From the NCBI RefSeq assembly GCF_003852535.1, contig NZ_QAJP01000007.1:62001-126000 (forward strand): a stretch of DNA of 64,000 bases, written 5' to 3'. The notes under the pieces are model-generated. The model was given only the letters and a program-made list of their open reading frames with translations. It did not search any database and had not been told where the DNA came from. How positions within the stretch are numbered: the first letter of the stretch is position 1; every line of letters begins with the position of its first letter. Of this stretch, positions 23,445-34,200 are shown one piece after another. A program made the position numbers and the translations under genes. The stretch comes from Herminiimonas sp. KBW02. GTDB taxonomy: Bacteria; Pseudomonadota; Gammaproteobacteria; Burkholderiales; Burkholderiaceae_D.

Positions 23445-25184
23445 TTACTGTGGGGTTGCGGCCGGGGCATTGTAGACGCGGCGATACAGGCGGAAGCGTT
23501 CGTCACGATCAGCCGGACGACGGCCGTGCCAGACCAGTTGCCATTGCTGGCTGGAACGGGTGATGGACTGTGCCGCATCGTTGCCGCGATGGTTGTCCTG
23601 CAGCAGCAGGTAGTCGCAGTTCTTTTCGCCGAATTGCGCGAATTCTATCTTGCCGAAGTAGGCGAACGAAGCGCGCTGGGCCGGGCCCACATTCGAGGCA
23701 ACACAACGTTTGACCGTCGGCAATGCCGCATCGATCTGCTGCGCGACGCTGACATAGCTCTTGATGTAGTTACCCCATGGCAGCCACAGTGTCATCAGCA
23801 GCAACCAGCACAGGATGATGCCACCGGACGAGAGTACGACGGCGCGCCATAAGACCGACGGGCGACGCGAGACGCGCCAGTAGACGATCCAGATCCAGCC
23901 GGCGGACGCCGCAGCGGCAACCAGCAGGATGAAGAGGTTGAATTCAGGTTTGAAGCCCGGTGCGATCTTGAATGCGTTCTTCGCCAGTTGTGCCGGCCAG
24001 CCGGTTTGCTTGGCGATCCAGCCTATCCAGATGAAGGCTGCGCAAGTGGTCAGCATCATCACCGAGAACCAGTCCACCGCATTGATGGCGCCACGCTTCA
24101 TGGTCGGCAAGCCAAAGGCAGCCAGGATCGCGAGCATAGGCAACAGTGGCAACAGGCTGGCTTCTTCACCATGCGAGTTGAGCAGTGCCAGCACCAGAAG
24201 TGCGGCAAAGAAAGTCAGCGGCAGCGTGATGTGCAAGGCTGCGTGCTGGCGACGCCAGGCATACACCGCCCAGATCGCGAACGGCCAGGCCGGCCATGCA
24301 AACCAGATCGCATTCTTCAGGAAGTATTGCAGGGTAGACCAGGATGGTGCGTCAACCAGGTGGTAGTTCCAGGCCATCCACGCATCTATCGGCGAGCTGC
24401 CGTATGGTTGCACTTGTTGACTCGCCCATATCCACGCGCCAGTGATGGCGGCGGCCAGTGGCAGGGTAACCAGTATCAGGCGTGGCAATAATGCGCGTTC
24501 GCGGATTGCGGCGAGCACGATGATGCCTATCCATAAGGCAAATGGTGTGACCCAGCCGCGGGTCAGGGCCAGCAAGCCGAGTGCGCTACCAAGCACGACT
24601 GCACGACGTATGGTGTGTTCTTCAAACAGGCGGGTGGTGGCATACAGCGCGTAGGCGACCAGCGAAACCTGCAGTGCTTCCGAGGTGGTGCCGTGGCTGT
24701 GTACCAGCAAGCCGAGGCAGCCGAGGTAGATCAGCAGTGCGCCGTCAGCCAGGGTGCGGCCGAAGTCTTTCGGTTCAGGTTGTCCGCCGAAGGCAAGCTT
24801 GAGCGGTTGTGCTTCAGTGCGGCGACCCAGCAGGTAGGTGGTGTACCAGACCGCGCTGGAGCCGAGCAGGAAGAAGCAGATAGGTGCGATGCGCGCAGCC
24901 ATGGGCGCGCCGACCAGCCAGCCGAATAATTTGATGCAGATGGCGCCGAACCAGAACGCCAGCGGACCTTCTTCCGGCATCGCTAGGCCGACGATATTCG
25001 GTGATAACCAGTCGGCCAGTGTGCCGGTGGCCATGGTCCACATGATGCCAAAGCCGGCCGCGTCGTCCGGTTTCCACGGGTCACGGCCTATCAGGCCGGG
25101 CAGGATGTACAGCAGACACAGTGCGAACAAGGCCCAGCGCGGGAGTGCGAGTGTAGCGGAGGCGGGCAGGCGGACTGGCTTCAT
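23445..25184 (-). CDS. ArnT-like GT-C family glycosyltransferase
   Basis: A polytopic membrane protein of about 579 residues with roughly ten to twelve hydrophobic helices. It belongs to the GT-C group (ArnT/dolichyl-phosphate-mannose mannosyltransferase-like). The N-terminal LPGLIGRDPWKPDDAAGFGI segment carries the acidic residues that bind the lipid-linked sugar, and a soluble C-terminal part follows (about 490-579). Such enzymes transfer a sugar from a polyprenyl carrier onto lipid A, other envelope lipids or proteins. Aminoarabinose-pathway genes are not nearby, so the donor is unknown. I prefer the ATG at 25184 (MKPVRLPASATLAL); a frame extending to 25301 adds a leader that does not look like protein. 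Confidence 0.8.
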   Translation of the reverse strand: MKPVRLPASATLALPRWALFALCLLYILPGLIGRDPWKPDDAAGFGIMWTMATGTLADWLSPNIVGLAMPEEGPLAFWFGAICIKLFGWLVGAPMAARIAPICFFLLGSSAVWYTTYLLGRRTEAQPLKLAFGGQPEPKDFGRTLADGALLIYLGCLGLLVHSHGTTSEALQVSLVAYALYATTRLFEEHTIRRAVVLGSALGLLALTRGWVTPFALWIGIIVLAAIRERALLPRLILVTLPLAAAITGAWIWASQQVQPYGSSPIDAWMAWNYHLVDAPSWSTLQYFLKNAIWFAWPAWPFAIWAVYAWRRQHAALHITLPLTFFAALLVLALLNSHGEEASLLPLLPMLAILAAFGLPTMKRGAINAVDWFSVMMLTTCAAFIWIGWIAKQTGWPAQLAKNAFKIAPGFKPEFNLFILLVAAAASAGWIWIVYWRVSRRPSVLWRAVVLSSGGIILCWLLLMTLWLPWGNYIKSYVSVAQQIDAALPTVKRCVASNVGPAQRASFAYFGKIEFAQFGEKNCDYLLLQDNHRGNDAAQSITRSSQQWQLVWHGRRPADRDERFRLYRRVYNAPAATPQ

Positions 25185-25321
25185 GAAGGGGAAATTATTT
25201 TTATTTGATCCGGCGTTATTGTGCCGCAAAAATTCTGTATCAGTGCAGCGGATTGATCCGTATAGAGTGAAAAGAACGGTTTCCGACACACCGAAAGGCA
25301 CATGGGGCCTGATGCAATAAT

Positions 25322-25348
25322 AAAAAAGGCAGCCGTAGCTGCCTTTTT
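25322..25348 (-). terminator. Terminator of the L31 gene
   Basis: AAAAAGGCAGC and GCTGCCTTTTT form a perfect eleven-base inverted repeat with a four-base loop. It lies 17 bases after the L31 stop on the minus strand, and its T-run flank is usable in that direction. Confidence 0.9.
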
Positions 25349-25364
25349 AAAACGCGGTGACGAA

Positions 25365-25631
25365 TTATTCTGCCACGCTTGTTTTGGAACCGACGGAACC
25401 GAATTTCTTGCGGAATTTGTCCACGCGACCTGCGGTATCAACGATTTTGTGTTTGCCGGTGTAGAACGGATGCGATTCCGACGAAACCTCGATCTTGATC
25501 AGTGGGTATGTAGCGCCTTCAAATTCGATGGTTTCACGAGTTTGAATGGTCGAACGGGTAATGAATTTGAAATCGTTAGACATGTCTTGAAACACGACTT
25601 CGCGATATTCTGGGTGTATGCCTTCTTTCAT
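25365..25631 (-). CDS. rpmE2: 50S ribosomal protein L31 type B
   Basis: Large-subunit ribosomal protein of 88 residues starting [18 protein letters not shown], the type B L31 N-terminus, with the conserved [21 protein letters not shown] toward the end. It contains no cysteine, so it is the zinc-independent paralogue class. The ATG at 25631 is preceded by AAGGCAG; a longer frame exists but its added residues are not conserved. It is single-gene, with its own terminator. In many bacteria the zinc-free form is induced when zinc is scarce, but no Zur site is obvious here, and no type A copy is visible in this window. Confidence 0.95.
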   Translation of the reverse strand: MKEGIHPEYREVVFQDMSNDFKFITRSTIQTRETIEFEGATYPLIKIEVSSESHPFYTGKHKIVDTAGRVDKFRKKFGSVGSKTSVAE

Positions 25632-25814
25632 TTTTCTGCCTTGGTTAGTTTGGTAGCCAATCGTCACTTCGTCGGTCGCACAGCTTCTTGACCCGATTGT
25701 CGATCACTTGCCTGGGTTGGAACGAGCCGGAGATTATACAATGAAATCATGGGTTTGCGATAGATTTGGCAACAGCGGTGTTACAGTTCGGCACTAAGAA
25801 TAAAAGGAGACTCT

Positions 25815-26447
25815 GTGACAATAGGTTTGCAAAGTGGCATGAGTACGTTGCTGCAGGTGGTGGAAGCCTGCGGCATCATTGCATTTGCCTGCTCCGGCTT
25901 TGTCGAGGCACGGCGTAAGGATATGGATTTGGTCGGGGTATTTATTGTTGCCTTTGTGACAGCTTTTGGCGGCGGTACCCTGCGCGATATGCTGCTGGAC
26001 CGACGGCCGCTGTTTTGGGTCGAGCATCAGGAATACGCAATCCTGGTCTTTGTCCTGGCTCTGTTGGCCGGGCCGTTTTTGCCGCATTTACGTTCTGCCG
26101 TCGCTGAAAAGACGATAGTCGTGGCCGATGCCCTTGGTCTTGGTTTGTTCAGTGCGGTCGGTACTTCGCTGGCGATGGAAGCGCAGATGCCTGTATTTAT
26201 CTGCGTGATGATGGGTGTAACGACCGGTATTTTCGGTGGTGTGTTGCGCGATGTCTTGTGTAACCAGATACCGATGGTGTTCCGCCGTGAGCAGTTGTAC
26301 GCGACCTGTTCATTGCTCGGCTGTACTGTGTATTTGTTGCTGGAGTGGCTGAATATGACGTCGGCTGTGGCGCTGATCGCCAGCATCCTGGTGACGTCGG
26401 TGTTACGTCTGTTGGCAGTGCGACGGAACTGGCGTTTGCCCGGATAA
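25815..26447 (+). CDS. TRIC/UPF0126-type membrane channel protein
   Basis: A 210-residue inner-membrane protein with about seven helices arranged as two internal repeats. Each contains the glycine-rich family motif (VTAFGGGTLRDMLLDRRP in the first and TTGIFGGVLRDVLCNQIP in the second). This pattern defines the UPF0126/YicG family, related to trimeric intracellular cation channels. The GTG at 25815 follows AAAAGGAGA at ideal distance. It is convergent with rho, with a strong two-way terminator between them. Transport specificity in bacteria is not established. Confidence 0.88.
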   Translation: MTIGLQSGMSTLLQVVEACGIIAFACSGFVEARRKDMDLVGVFIVAFVTAFGGGTLRDMLLDRRPLFWVEHQEYAILVFVLALLAGPFLPHLRSAVAEKTIVVADALGLGLFSAVGTSLAMEAQMPVFICVMMGVTTGIFGGVLRDVLCNQIPMVFRREQLYATCSLLGCTVYLLLEWLNMTSAVALIASILVTSVLRLLAVRRNWRLPG

Positions 26448-26460
26448 AGCAAAGACCAAT

Positions 26461-26501
26461 AAAAAAGCCCGCTTTCATTTGTAGTGAAAGCGGGCTTTTT
26501 G
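26461..26501. terminator. Bidirectional terminator between TRIC gene and rho
   Basis: AAAAAGCCCGCTTTCA pairs with TGAAAGCGGGCTTTTT over about sixteen bases. It has an A-run on one side and a T-run on the other, between two convergent genes. It should end both transcripts. Confidence 0.92.
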
Positions 26502-26538
26502 TTTTCAGCCGAATACAAGCTGAAAAGCAGATGCAGGA

Positions 26539-27804
26539 TCAGGAATTGCCGCGACGCATCATGTCGAAGAATTCGGCGTTGTTTTTGGTCGCCTTCATCT
26601 TGTCGAGGATGAACTCCATCGCTTCGATCTCGTCCATGCCGTACAACAGTTTGCGCAAGACCCAGATTTTTTGCAGTTGATCCGGTTTGATCAGCAACTC
26701 TTCGCGGCGGGTGCCGGATTTGTTCAGGTTGATGGCAGGGTAGACGCGCTTCTCGGCCAGACGGCGTTCGAGATGGACCTCCATGTTGCCGGTACCTTTG
26801 AATTCTTCGTAGATCACGTCATCCATACGGCTGCCGGTTTCGATCAGCGCGGTTGCGATGATGGTCAGCGAGCCGCCTTCTTCGACATTACGTGCCGCAC
26901 CGAAGAAGCGCTTAGGACGTTGCAATGCATTCGCATCGACACCACCGGTCAGTACCTTGCCGGAAGCAGGGATCACGGTGTTGTAGGCGCGTGCCAGACG
27001 AGTGATAGAGTCGAGCAGAATCACGACGTCTTTTTTCATTTCGACCAGGCGCTTGGCTTTTTCCAGCACCATTTCAGCAACTTGTACGTGACGTGTCGCT
27101 GGTTCATCGAAGGTCGATGCCACGACTTCGCCGCGGACCGAACGCTGCATCTCGGTCACTTCTTCCGGACGTTCGTCGATCAGCAACACGATCATGACTG
27201 CTTCAGGGTGATTGGTGGTGATCGCGTGTGCAATGTGTTGCAGCATCACGGATTTACCGGATTTAGGCGATGCAACCAGCAAGCCGCGCTGACCTTTACC
27301 GATAGGTGCGATCAGGTCGATGATGCGGCCGGTGATGTTTTCTTCGCCACGCATATCGCGTTCAAGCAGCAATGGCTTGTTCGGGTGCAGCGGCGTCAGA
27401 TTTTCAAACAGGATGCGGTGTTTCGAAGCTTCCGGCGATTCGCCGTTGACCTTGTCTACCTTGACCAGTGCAAAGTAGCGTTCACCGTCTTTCGGTGTGC
27501 GGACTTCACCTTCGATTGAATCGCCGGTGTGCAGATTGAAGCGGCGGATTTGCGAAGGCGAAATGTAGATGTCGTCTGTGGACGCCATGTAGCTGGCGTC
27601 GGGCGAGCGCAGGAAGCCAAAGCCATCAGGCAATACTTCGAGGGCGCCATCGCCAAAAATTTGTTCTCCTGATTTCGCGCGTTTCTTGAGAATCGCGAAC
27701 ATCAGTTCTTGTTTGCGCAAGCGCGCAGCGTTGTCGATGTCCAGGCTAATTGCCATTTCTAGCAGTGCGGAGACGTGTAACGCCTTTAATTCAGATAAAT
27801 GCAT
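26539..27804 (-). CDS. rho: Transcription termination factor Rho
   Basis: Hexameric RNA-dependent ATPase that ends transcription. The 421 residues start [18 protein letters not shown] (the N-terminal helical domain). An RNA-binding cold-shock-like domain follows (about 50-125, with [15 protein letters not shown]). The ATPase core has the Walker A in [17 protein letters not shown], the Walker B in [16 protein letters not shown] and the Q-loop region [20 protein letters not shown]. It follows trxA on the same strand, a pairing common in proteobacteria. About 100 bases separate the genes and include an antisense-oriented hairpin. Complete and unremarkable. Confidence 0.98.
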   Translation of the reverse strand: MHLSELKALHVSALLEMAISLDIDNAARLRKQELMFAILKKRAKSGEQIFGDGALEVLPDGFGFLRSPDASYMASTDDIYISPSQIRRFNLHTGDSIEGEVRTPKDGERYFALVKVDKVNGESPEASKHRILFENLTPLHPNKPLLLERDMRGEENITGRIIDLIAPIGKGQRGLLVASPKSGKSVMLQHIAHAITTNHPEAVMIVLLIDERPEEVTEMQRSVRGEVVASTFDEPATRHVQVAEMVLEKAKRLVEMKKDVVILLDSITRLARAYNTVIPASGKVLTGGVDANALQRPKRFFGAARNVEEGGSLTIIATALIETGSRMDDVIYEEFKGTGNMEVHLERRLAEKRVYPAINLNKSGTRREELLIKPDQLQKIWVLRKLLYGMDEIEAMEFILDKMKATKNNAEFFDMMRRGNS

Positions 27805-27874
27805 ATGTTTGAGTTTCCCAGGATGGGAGATAAAAAGGTGGGGGAGGGAACGACGCGGTGAAGTTGGTAATCAT

Positions 27875-27905
27875 GCAGCGATGCGGGCGCATCGCTGCCT
27901 TTTTT
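27875..27905 (+). terminator. Intrinsic terminator oriented opposite to trxA-rho
   Basis: GCAGCGATGC pairs with GCATCGCTGC (ten bases, four-base loop) followed by C and six T residues on the plus strand. The flanking genes are on the minus strand, where no T-run follows the stem. As written it would stop plus-strand (antisense) transcription between rho and trxA. Confidence 0.65.
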
Positions 27906-27912
27906 AATTATT

Positions 27913-28239
27913 TCAGATGTTGCTATCGATGAAGGCGGTCAATTGACCTTTGGCCAGTGCGCCTACTTTTTGCGCAGCTGGTGCACCGTTCTTGAACAAG
28001 ATCAGTGTAGGAATGCCGCGGATACCGAATTTGGCCGGAATCGCCTGATTGGCGTCAACGTCCATTTTCGTGATCTGGATTTTGCCTGCGTACTCTTTTG
28101 CAACATCTTCCAGGATAGGTGCAATCATTTTGCACGGACCGCACCACTCTGCCCAGAAGTCGACCAGAACAGGTTTGTCGGATTTCAATACGTCTGTATC
28201 AAAAGATGCATCGGTAATATGTTTGATGTTTTCGCTCAT
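27913..28239 (-). CDS. trxA: Thioredoxin 1
   Basis: Small cytoplasmic dithiol reductase of 108 residues. The active site WCGPC (Cys33 and Cys36) lies in [18 protein letters not shown]. The cis-proline region [14 protein letters not shown] and the C-terminal helix are all present. No signal peptide. It lies upstream of rho on the minus strand and may be cotranscribed with it, since the hairpin between them lacks a T-run in that direction. Confidence 0.97.
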   Translation of the reverse strand: MSENIKHITDASFDTDVLKSDKPVLVDFWAEWCGPCKMIAPILEDVAKEYAGKIQITKMDVDANQAIPAKFGIRGIPTLILFKNGAPAAQKVGALAKGQLTAFIDSNI

Positions 28240-28525
28240 GTTTGCCTCAGTCTGAGGGGAAAAGGATAAATCTGCGCCTGGGCATCACCTGCCAATTGGT
28301 ATTTGCCTGCAGCGACTCCGCTTACTGAAGCTCAGATGGAGACGTTGCGATTTAATTCAAGTTTTGAAGGTGTAACCAGAGGTGATCAGGCGGGGTCTGG
28401 GCAAATCATAACCTATTTTATAAAAAGTGGGGCATTGCTCGAAAAATTTCACGCGTGTCGCATAAAATGCAAAACCGGATAGTCTGTCGCTACTAATTCC
28501 ATTGATTTCTTCAACTGAGCCCCTG

Positions 28526-31213
28526 ATGCTGCCTCGCACTGTATTAATTCCACCTTCCGCTGCCTTTTGGGACGATGCCGCAAGCGCATTGTTGCAAAGT
28601 GATGCGCTGGCGGAGGCGCAGCCATCAGTACAGCGGGATTTATCTTCATTACGGGTAGTGGTCTCGACTTTCGCGCATATACAACTATTAAAGAGTGCGC
28701 TGGGACGGCAACTGGGCGGGGCTTTCATTCCGCCGACGATTACCTCGCTGGGTGAATATATACGGTTGTTACCTCCGCAAACCGGTGCCAGTGCCACTGC
28801 ACCCAGCGAACGACTGATGTCGCTGTATGCGGATCTGCGCCAGCATGCATGGCTGAAGAAGCTCTTTAGTGCGCGCCGCAATACTGATTTATTGCCACTG
28901 GCGGAAATCCTGCTCGCGCTATCAGATGAATTGACGCAAGCCATGCTGCCTGAGTTGCAGGTGTCAACTGATGTCGCCGATGCACGCTGGCAAGCAGCGC
29001 TGGAGCAATTGTCACCGGTGGCGCGCAATTTGTTGTCAGATGAAACGCAGCTGGTGTGGACCATCTGGAAAAGCCAGCTGGATGCCAGCGATGCGATCGT
29101 GCACCGCTTTGCGCAAATGATGCGTATTGCCGGGCAGGCGCAATTGCCATTGTTCTGGATCAGTCCGGTAGCAGCCGATGCGCTGGAGCAGGCTTTCCTC
29201 GACGCTTATCAGGTGAACCGGCCTGTGGTTGCGATCACGCTGGACTGGCATGCGCAACATATTAATAGTACCTATGCTGCTGCCTGGCCCGAGTTGCTGG
29301 TGGATGAAGAGGCTCTCGCAAGTGACGCATTGCCATTGGCAACGCCAGCGGGCTTGTCTTTATATGCCGCGCACAACCTGGAAGCAGAAGCCAAAGCCGG
29401 TGCACAAACCATACTGGACTGGCTGCAACAGGGCAAAACGAATATCGCCATCGTCGCGCAGGATCGCGTAGTCGCACGTCGCATTCGTGCGCTGCTGGAA
29501 CGTGCACAAGTGATCGTGGCTGATGAAACCGGCTGGAAGCTATCAACTACGCGCGCTGCTGCGGCGCTGGCGTCGTGGCTGGAACTGGTGGCAGCGCGTG
29601 CCGAAACCATCGCCTTGCTGGATTTCCTGAAGTCGCCGTTTGTCTTTTCTAATACTGACAATAAAGCCGATCTGGTCATGGCGAGTGAGCTCGCTTTGCG
29701 TCGTGCCAATGTGCTCGGCGGCTGGGATGCGGTCGGCGACGCGCTGACGGCGATTCCTGCGGCGCAGAATATGGTGAAGCTGCTGGCACAACAGGCGACC
29801 GGTTTCAGCAAAGGTAAAACCTTGTGCGACTGGATCACCGCCAGCCAGCAAACGCTGGACGCACTTGGCATGCGTGCTGCCTTGCAGGCGGACGGCGCTG
29901 GTGCGCAAGTGCTGCAGTTGTTACAGGATATAGAACAGGACTGCGCCGCAGTCGGGCATATCTTTTCATTTGCCGAATGGCGCGCCTTCCTGAATCTGCA
30001 GCTGGAAGCAACCGCCTATGTGCAATTGAACCGCGACCGTCGCGTCGTGATGCTGCCGTTGAACGGTGCGCGTTTGCGTAGCTTCGATGCGGTCTTGCTG
30101 GTCGGGGCCGATGCCGAGCATTTGCCATCGCAACCGAGCGAAACCTTGTTCTTCGCGAATGTGGTGCGGCGTGAACTGGGCCTGGCAACACGTGAAAGCA
30201 GACAACGCCAGCAGTTGCGTGATGTGACGGAGTTGCTGTCGTCGAATGCGCTGGTTGTGATGTCATGGCAGGCGCATAAGAACGGCGAACCGAATCCCGT
30301 CAGCCCGTGGATAGAGCGCTTGCAGCTGAGTCTGGCGCGCGCTGGTTTGCCGGAAGTCGCAACGCATCGAGTCGAGATCGCACCACGCGGCCTGATACCG
30401 GCGCCGCTGAGCATGCCGGCGCCACATGCTGCCGTCTTGCGCCCGCAAAAGCTTTCCGCCAGTGGCTATAACAGCCTGGTTGCTTGCCCATATCAATTCT
30501 TTGCCACGCGCATGCTGGGTTTGTCCGGACTCGATGAGTTATCGGATATGCCGGAGAAGCGCGATTACGGTGACTGGCTGCATCAAATCCTCGCGATCTT
30601 CCATACGCGCTTGCACGAAGTTGCAAAGTCCGAGCGTGCCGCTTTGCTGCAAGAGATCACAGACCAGGTATTCAATCTGGCACTGGATAAAAGTGCTGCC
30701 GCACTGGGTTATTACGCGCGCTGGCAAAAAGCGATGCCCGCTTATCTGGAATGGTTAAGCGAGCGCGAAGCGCAAGGCTGGCATTTTGTGCTGGGCGAAG
30801 AGAAGTTTGAAAAAGTATTGCGTTGGGATGATGGCGAAATCATCCTGCACGGTCGGGTCGATCGCATGGATGAGAATGAAGCCGGCGAACGTGCGGTGCT
30901 GGATTACAAGAGTACCAACCAGAATGCGCTGCGGGAAAAACTCAAGCACGGTGAAGACCATCAATTGCCGTTCTACGGTTTGCTGTCGGATGTGCCGCTG
31001 GCAAACGCGCTGTATATCCCGCTGGAAGCCAGCAAGGACAAGATCAAGGAAGTGGAATCACCCGACTATGACAATTGGCAGCAGACTTTGAGTACGCAAA
31101 TCGTCAACAGCATGCGTGCGATTGCGCATGATGCGCCTTTGCCTGCGACTGGCCCGGAATCGGTATGCCAGTACTGTGATGTGCGTGGACTATGCCGCAA
31201 GGGAGCATGGTAA
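28526..31213 (+). CDS. addB: AddB-like PD-(D/E)XK nuclease/inactive helicase subunit
   Basis: Second subunit of a RecBCD-like double-strand-break resection complex. The protein has about 895 residues. The N-terminal and middle parts are helicase-like without a clear Walker A. The C-terminal RecB-type nuclease domain (about 650-895) contains GRVDRMD and the catalytic VLDYKST, with a QLPFYGLL motif. Cysteines for an AddB-type iron-sulphur cluster are visible: CPYQFF near residue 652 and the C-terminal CQYCDVRGLC. The gene overlaps its partner at the TAATG junction. The start is uncertain; the ATG at 28526 gives a reasonable MLPRTVLIPPSAAFW N-terminus, and an upstream TTG at 28502 is possible. 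Confidence 0.85.
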   Translation: MLPRTVLIPPSAAFWDDAASALLQSDALAEAQPSVQRDLSSLRVVVSTFAHIQLLKSALGRQLGGAFIPPTITSLGEYIRLLPPQTGASATAPSERLMSLYADLRQHAWLKKLFSARRNTDLLPLAEILLALSDELTQAMLPELQVSTDVADARWQAALEQLSPVARNLLSDETQLVWTIWKSQLDASDAIVHRFAQMMRIAGQAQLPLFWISPVAADALEQAFLDAYQVNRPVVAITLDWHAQHINSTYAAAWPELLVDEEALASDALPLATPAGLSLYAAHNLEAEAKAGAQTILDWLQQGKTNIAIVAQDRVVARRIRALLERAQVIVADETGWKLSTTRAAAALASWLELVAARAETIALLDFLKSPFVFSNTDNKADLVMASELALRRANVLGGWDAVGDALTAIPAAQNMVKLLAQQATGFSKGKTLCDWITASQQTLDALGMRAALQADGAGAQVLQLLQDIEQDCAAVGHIFSFAEWRAFLNLQLEATAYVQLNRDRRVVMLPLNGARLRSFDAVLLVGADAEHLPSQPSETLFFANVVRRELGLATRESRQRQQLRDVTELLSSNALVVMSWQAHKNGEPNPVSPWIERLQLSLARAGLPEVATHRVEIAPRGLIPAPLSMPAPHAAVLRPQKLSASGYNSLVACPYQFFATRMLGLSGLDELSDMPEKRDYGDWLHQILAIFHTRLHEVAKSERAALLQEITDQVFNLALDKSAAALGYYARWQKAMPAYLEWLSEREAQGWHFVLGEEKFEKVLRWDDGEIILHGRVDRMDENEAGERAVLDYKSTNQNALREKLKHGEDHQLPFYGLLSDVPLANALYIPLEASKDKIKEVESPDYDNWQQTLSTQIVNSMRAIAHDAPLPATGPESVCQYCDVRGLCRKGAW

Positions 31214-34200
31214 TGCGCGGGCCGGATGACATGACGCGGGATGTATCTATGTCGGAGCCGCACATGGTGCCGCGTGCTTATGAAATCAATGGCGAGCAGG
31301 CGGATGCTGCCCACTTCGTCGCGCGTGCCTGTGATCCTGCGCGTTCAGTGGTGGTGGAAGCCTGTGCCGGTAGCGGCAAGACCTGGTTGCTGGTAGCGCG
31401 TGTACTGCGTTTGTTACTGGCAGGTACCGAGCCCGCCGCCATCCTCGCGATTACCTTTACGCGCAAGGCAGCGCAAGAGATGCGTGAACGCCTGATGCAA
31501 TTGCTGCACGAGCTGACGCTGAAGCCGGATGCAGAAGTACTGGCCTTGCTGCGCGAACGTGGCATTCCCGAACATGCACTGGCCGAGATTTTGCCGCAGG
31601 CGCGTGCATTGTATGAAAAGGTTTTGCGCAGCCCGCAGGCCTTGTCGATAGACACTTTCCATAGCTGGTTCGCACGCCTGATACAGATCGCACCTTTGGC
31701 CTCCGGTGTGCCGCATGGCTACAGCCTGACCGAATCGACCGGTGAGTTGTTATCGGATGCTTACAGTCGCTTCATGCAGGAAGTGAATGAAAAAGATCAG
31801 CAGCACGTCAAGGAAGTACTGATCGATTTATATGGACAGGTCGGCGACTTCAGCACGCGCAACTTATTGAATTCATTTATCGCCAAGCGCGCCGAATGGT
31901 GGGCGTCGGTACAGGGCGGTGAACCGCTGCAATGGCTGGAAGAACTCTGCGGTGCCGATGGCGTGACCGACGCACGCCTATCCTTGTGGTCGGATGAAAA
32001 TACTGTAGAGAGTTTCCTTCGGATTGCTTACTTACTCGGTCATGGCGGTGTCGCGAATCAAAAAAGAGCTACGGCAATTGAAAGTGCAATTTCCGGTGGC
32101 GCCAGCTTGGAAAATTTTACTTCTTTAGCTAATGAGTTCTTTGACGATAAGGGAAAATTCAGAAGGAATGGTTCCACTAATAACTTTGTAAAAACAGTAA
32201 ATGAAAATTTAGGGGAGAACGGACTATTAGCATTTGAGCTGGAGTTTGATCGATTGGGCGAAGCGCTGAAGAAGATCCTGCGTCGCAGCATGGAGCCGAA
32301 AGTCATCGCGTTAAATCGCTCCCTGTTTACAGTGGGTGCGGCATACCTTGAGATTTACCAGGCGGTTAAAGCCGAGCAGCGGGTATTCGATTTCGCCGAT
32401 CTGGAATGGCAGGCTTATCGCCTGTTAACGAATGAAGAGCACGCCGCTTATTTGCAGAGCCGTCTCGACGCACGTTACAAACATGTGTTGCTGGATGAAT
32501 TCCAGGATACCAACCCGCTGCAGTGGAGCATCGTCCAGGCCTGGCTCAACGCTTATGGCGACGATAGCGACAAGCCCAGCATGTTTGTGGTCGGCGATCC
32601 CAAGCAATCGATTTATCGCTTCCGTCGTGCCGAGCCGCGCGTATTTTCGGCGGCGCGCACAGTGCTGGTGGCGCAAGGTGCAGACTTCCTGCGCACCAAC
32701 CAGACGCGTCGTAATGCACGCAGCATCGTTGACGTTCTGAACGATAGCTTCCGCGGCAATCCTATTTATACGCCACAGACTACGCTCTCGGGTAATGAGG
32801 GCGCGGTGTGGCAATTGCCACTGGTGCAGCAGGAAAAGAGTGAGAAAGTCGTCTGGTCGCCAGCCATGATGCGTGATCCATTGACCGAGCCGCGCGAGGA
32901 AGAGGAAGATGCGCGTCGCCTGGAAGAAGGGCGTGCAGTAGCGCAAGCCATCCTGCGGGCGCGCACCCTGACCCCGGGTGCGCAGTGGTCGGATGTGATG
33001 TTGCTGGTCAAGAAGCGTACCCATCTGGGCGCCTACGAACGCGCGTTGCGCGAAGCGGGTATTCCGTTTGCATCGGATAGACGCGGTGGTTTGCTGGAAT
33101 CGCTGGAAGTCGCTGATCTGATCGCCTTGCTGACTTTCCTGATTACGCCGCATGACAATCTGGCGCTGGCGCATGTGCTCAAGTCACCTATCATGGGCGC
33201 GACCGATAACGATCTGATCGCGCTGGCCTTGCGCAGTGAGAAAACATGGTGGAGCCGTTTGCATCAGGCCGAACTGAATACACCGACATTGCAGCGCGCA
33301 GTGCAGCTATTGGAGAAATGGCTGGAACTGGCTGCGCGTTTGCCGGTGCATGATTTGCTCGACCGCATCCTGCATGAAGGTGATGTGGTCGCACGCTACG
33401 CACTATCCGCATCGCCGCTGGTACGCGGGCAAGTGCTGGGCAATATCGAAGCCTTTACCGAACTGGCACTGAACCTGGATGCCGGACGTTATCCGAGCTT
33501 GCCTAAATTCATCGATGCTTTGCGTCGCCTGCAAAAATCGGCTGAAAGCGATGCACCGGACGAAGCGGATATCGACGCTGCGCTGGATGCGGTGCGCATC
33601 CTGACTATCCACGGCGCGAAAGGGCTGGAAGCCGACATCGTGGTGTTGCTGGACGCGAATCATAGTGATCCGGCGCGTGATGATTACGGCGTGCTGTGCG
33701 AATGGAAGCAGGAAGCCGATGCGCCGAATCACTTTTCGGTATTCGGGCGCCAGGCCGAGCGTGGTGCGGCGCGCGATTATCTGTTCGCAGAAGAAGAACA
33801 GCTGAAAACACAGGAAGACTGGAACCTCTTATATGTAGCGACCACGCGCGCGAAGAAGCTATTAATCGTGAGCGGCGTGGCGGACGCACGTAGTGGTTCA
33901 GAGAGCGGTGTGGCCGAGGGCTGCTGGTATGCGCGTTTCCGGGGAGCGCAGCAGGTCGAGCCGGAGCAGCAAGAGCAAGTGTGTGATGTCGCGCTGGAGC
34001 AGGAATTCCAGCTGGCGATATTCAGTCCGCCCGCCATGCCGCTGGAGCAGACTGAATTGCCGGCAGCGTTCAGCAGCGCAGAAATCGAAGAAGGCATCGT
34101 CCTGCATGCACTGATGGAACGTCTGACCCAGCACTGGCCGATACAGATTTATGACGCAGCGGCGCTGGCGAAATGGTTGTCCTGCACGCGCGAGATGGCG

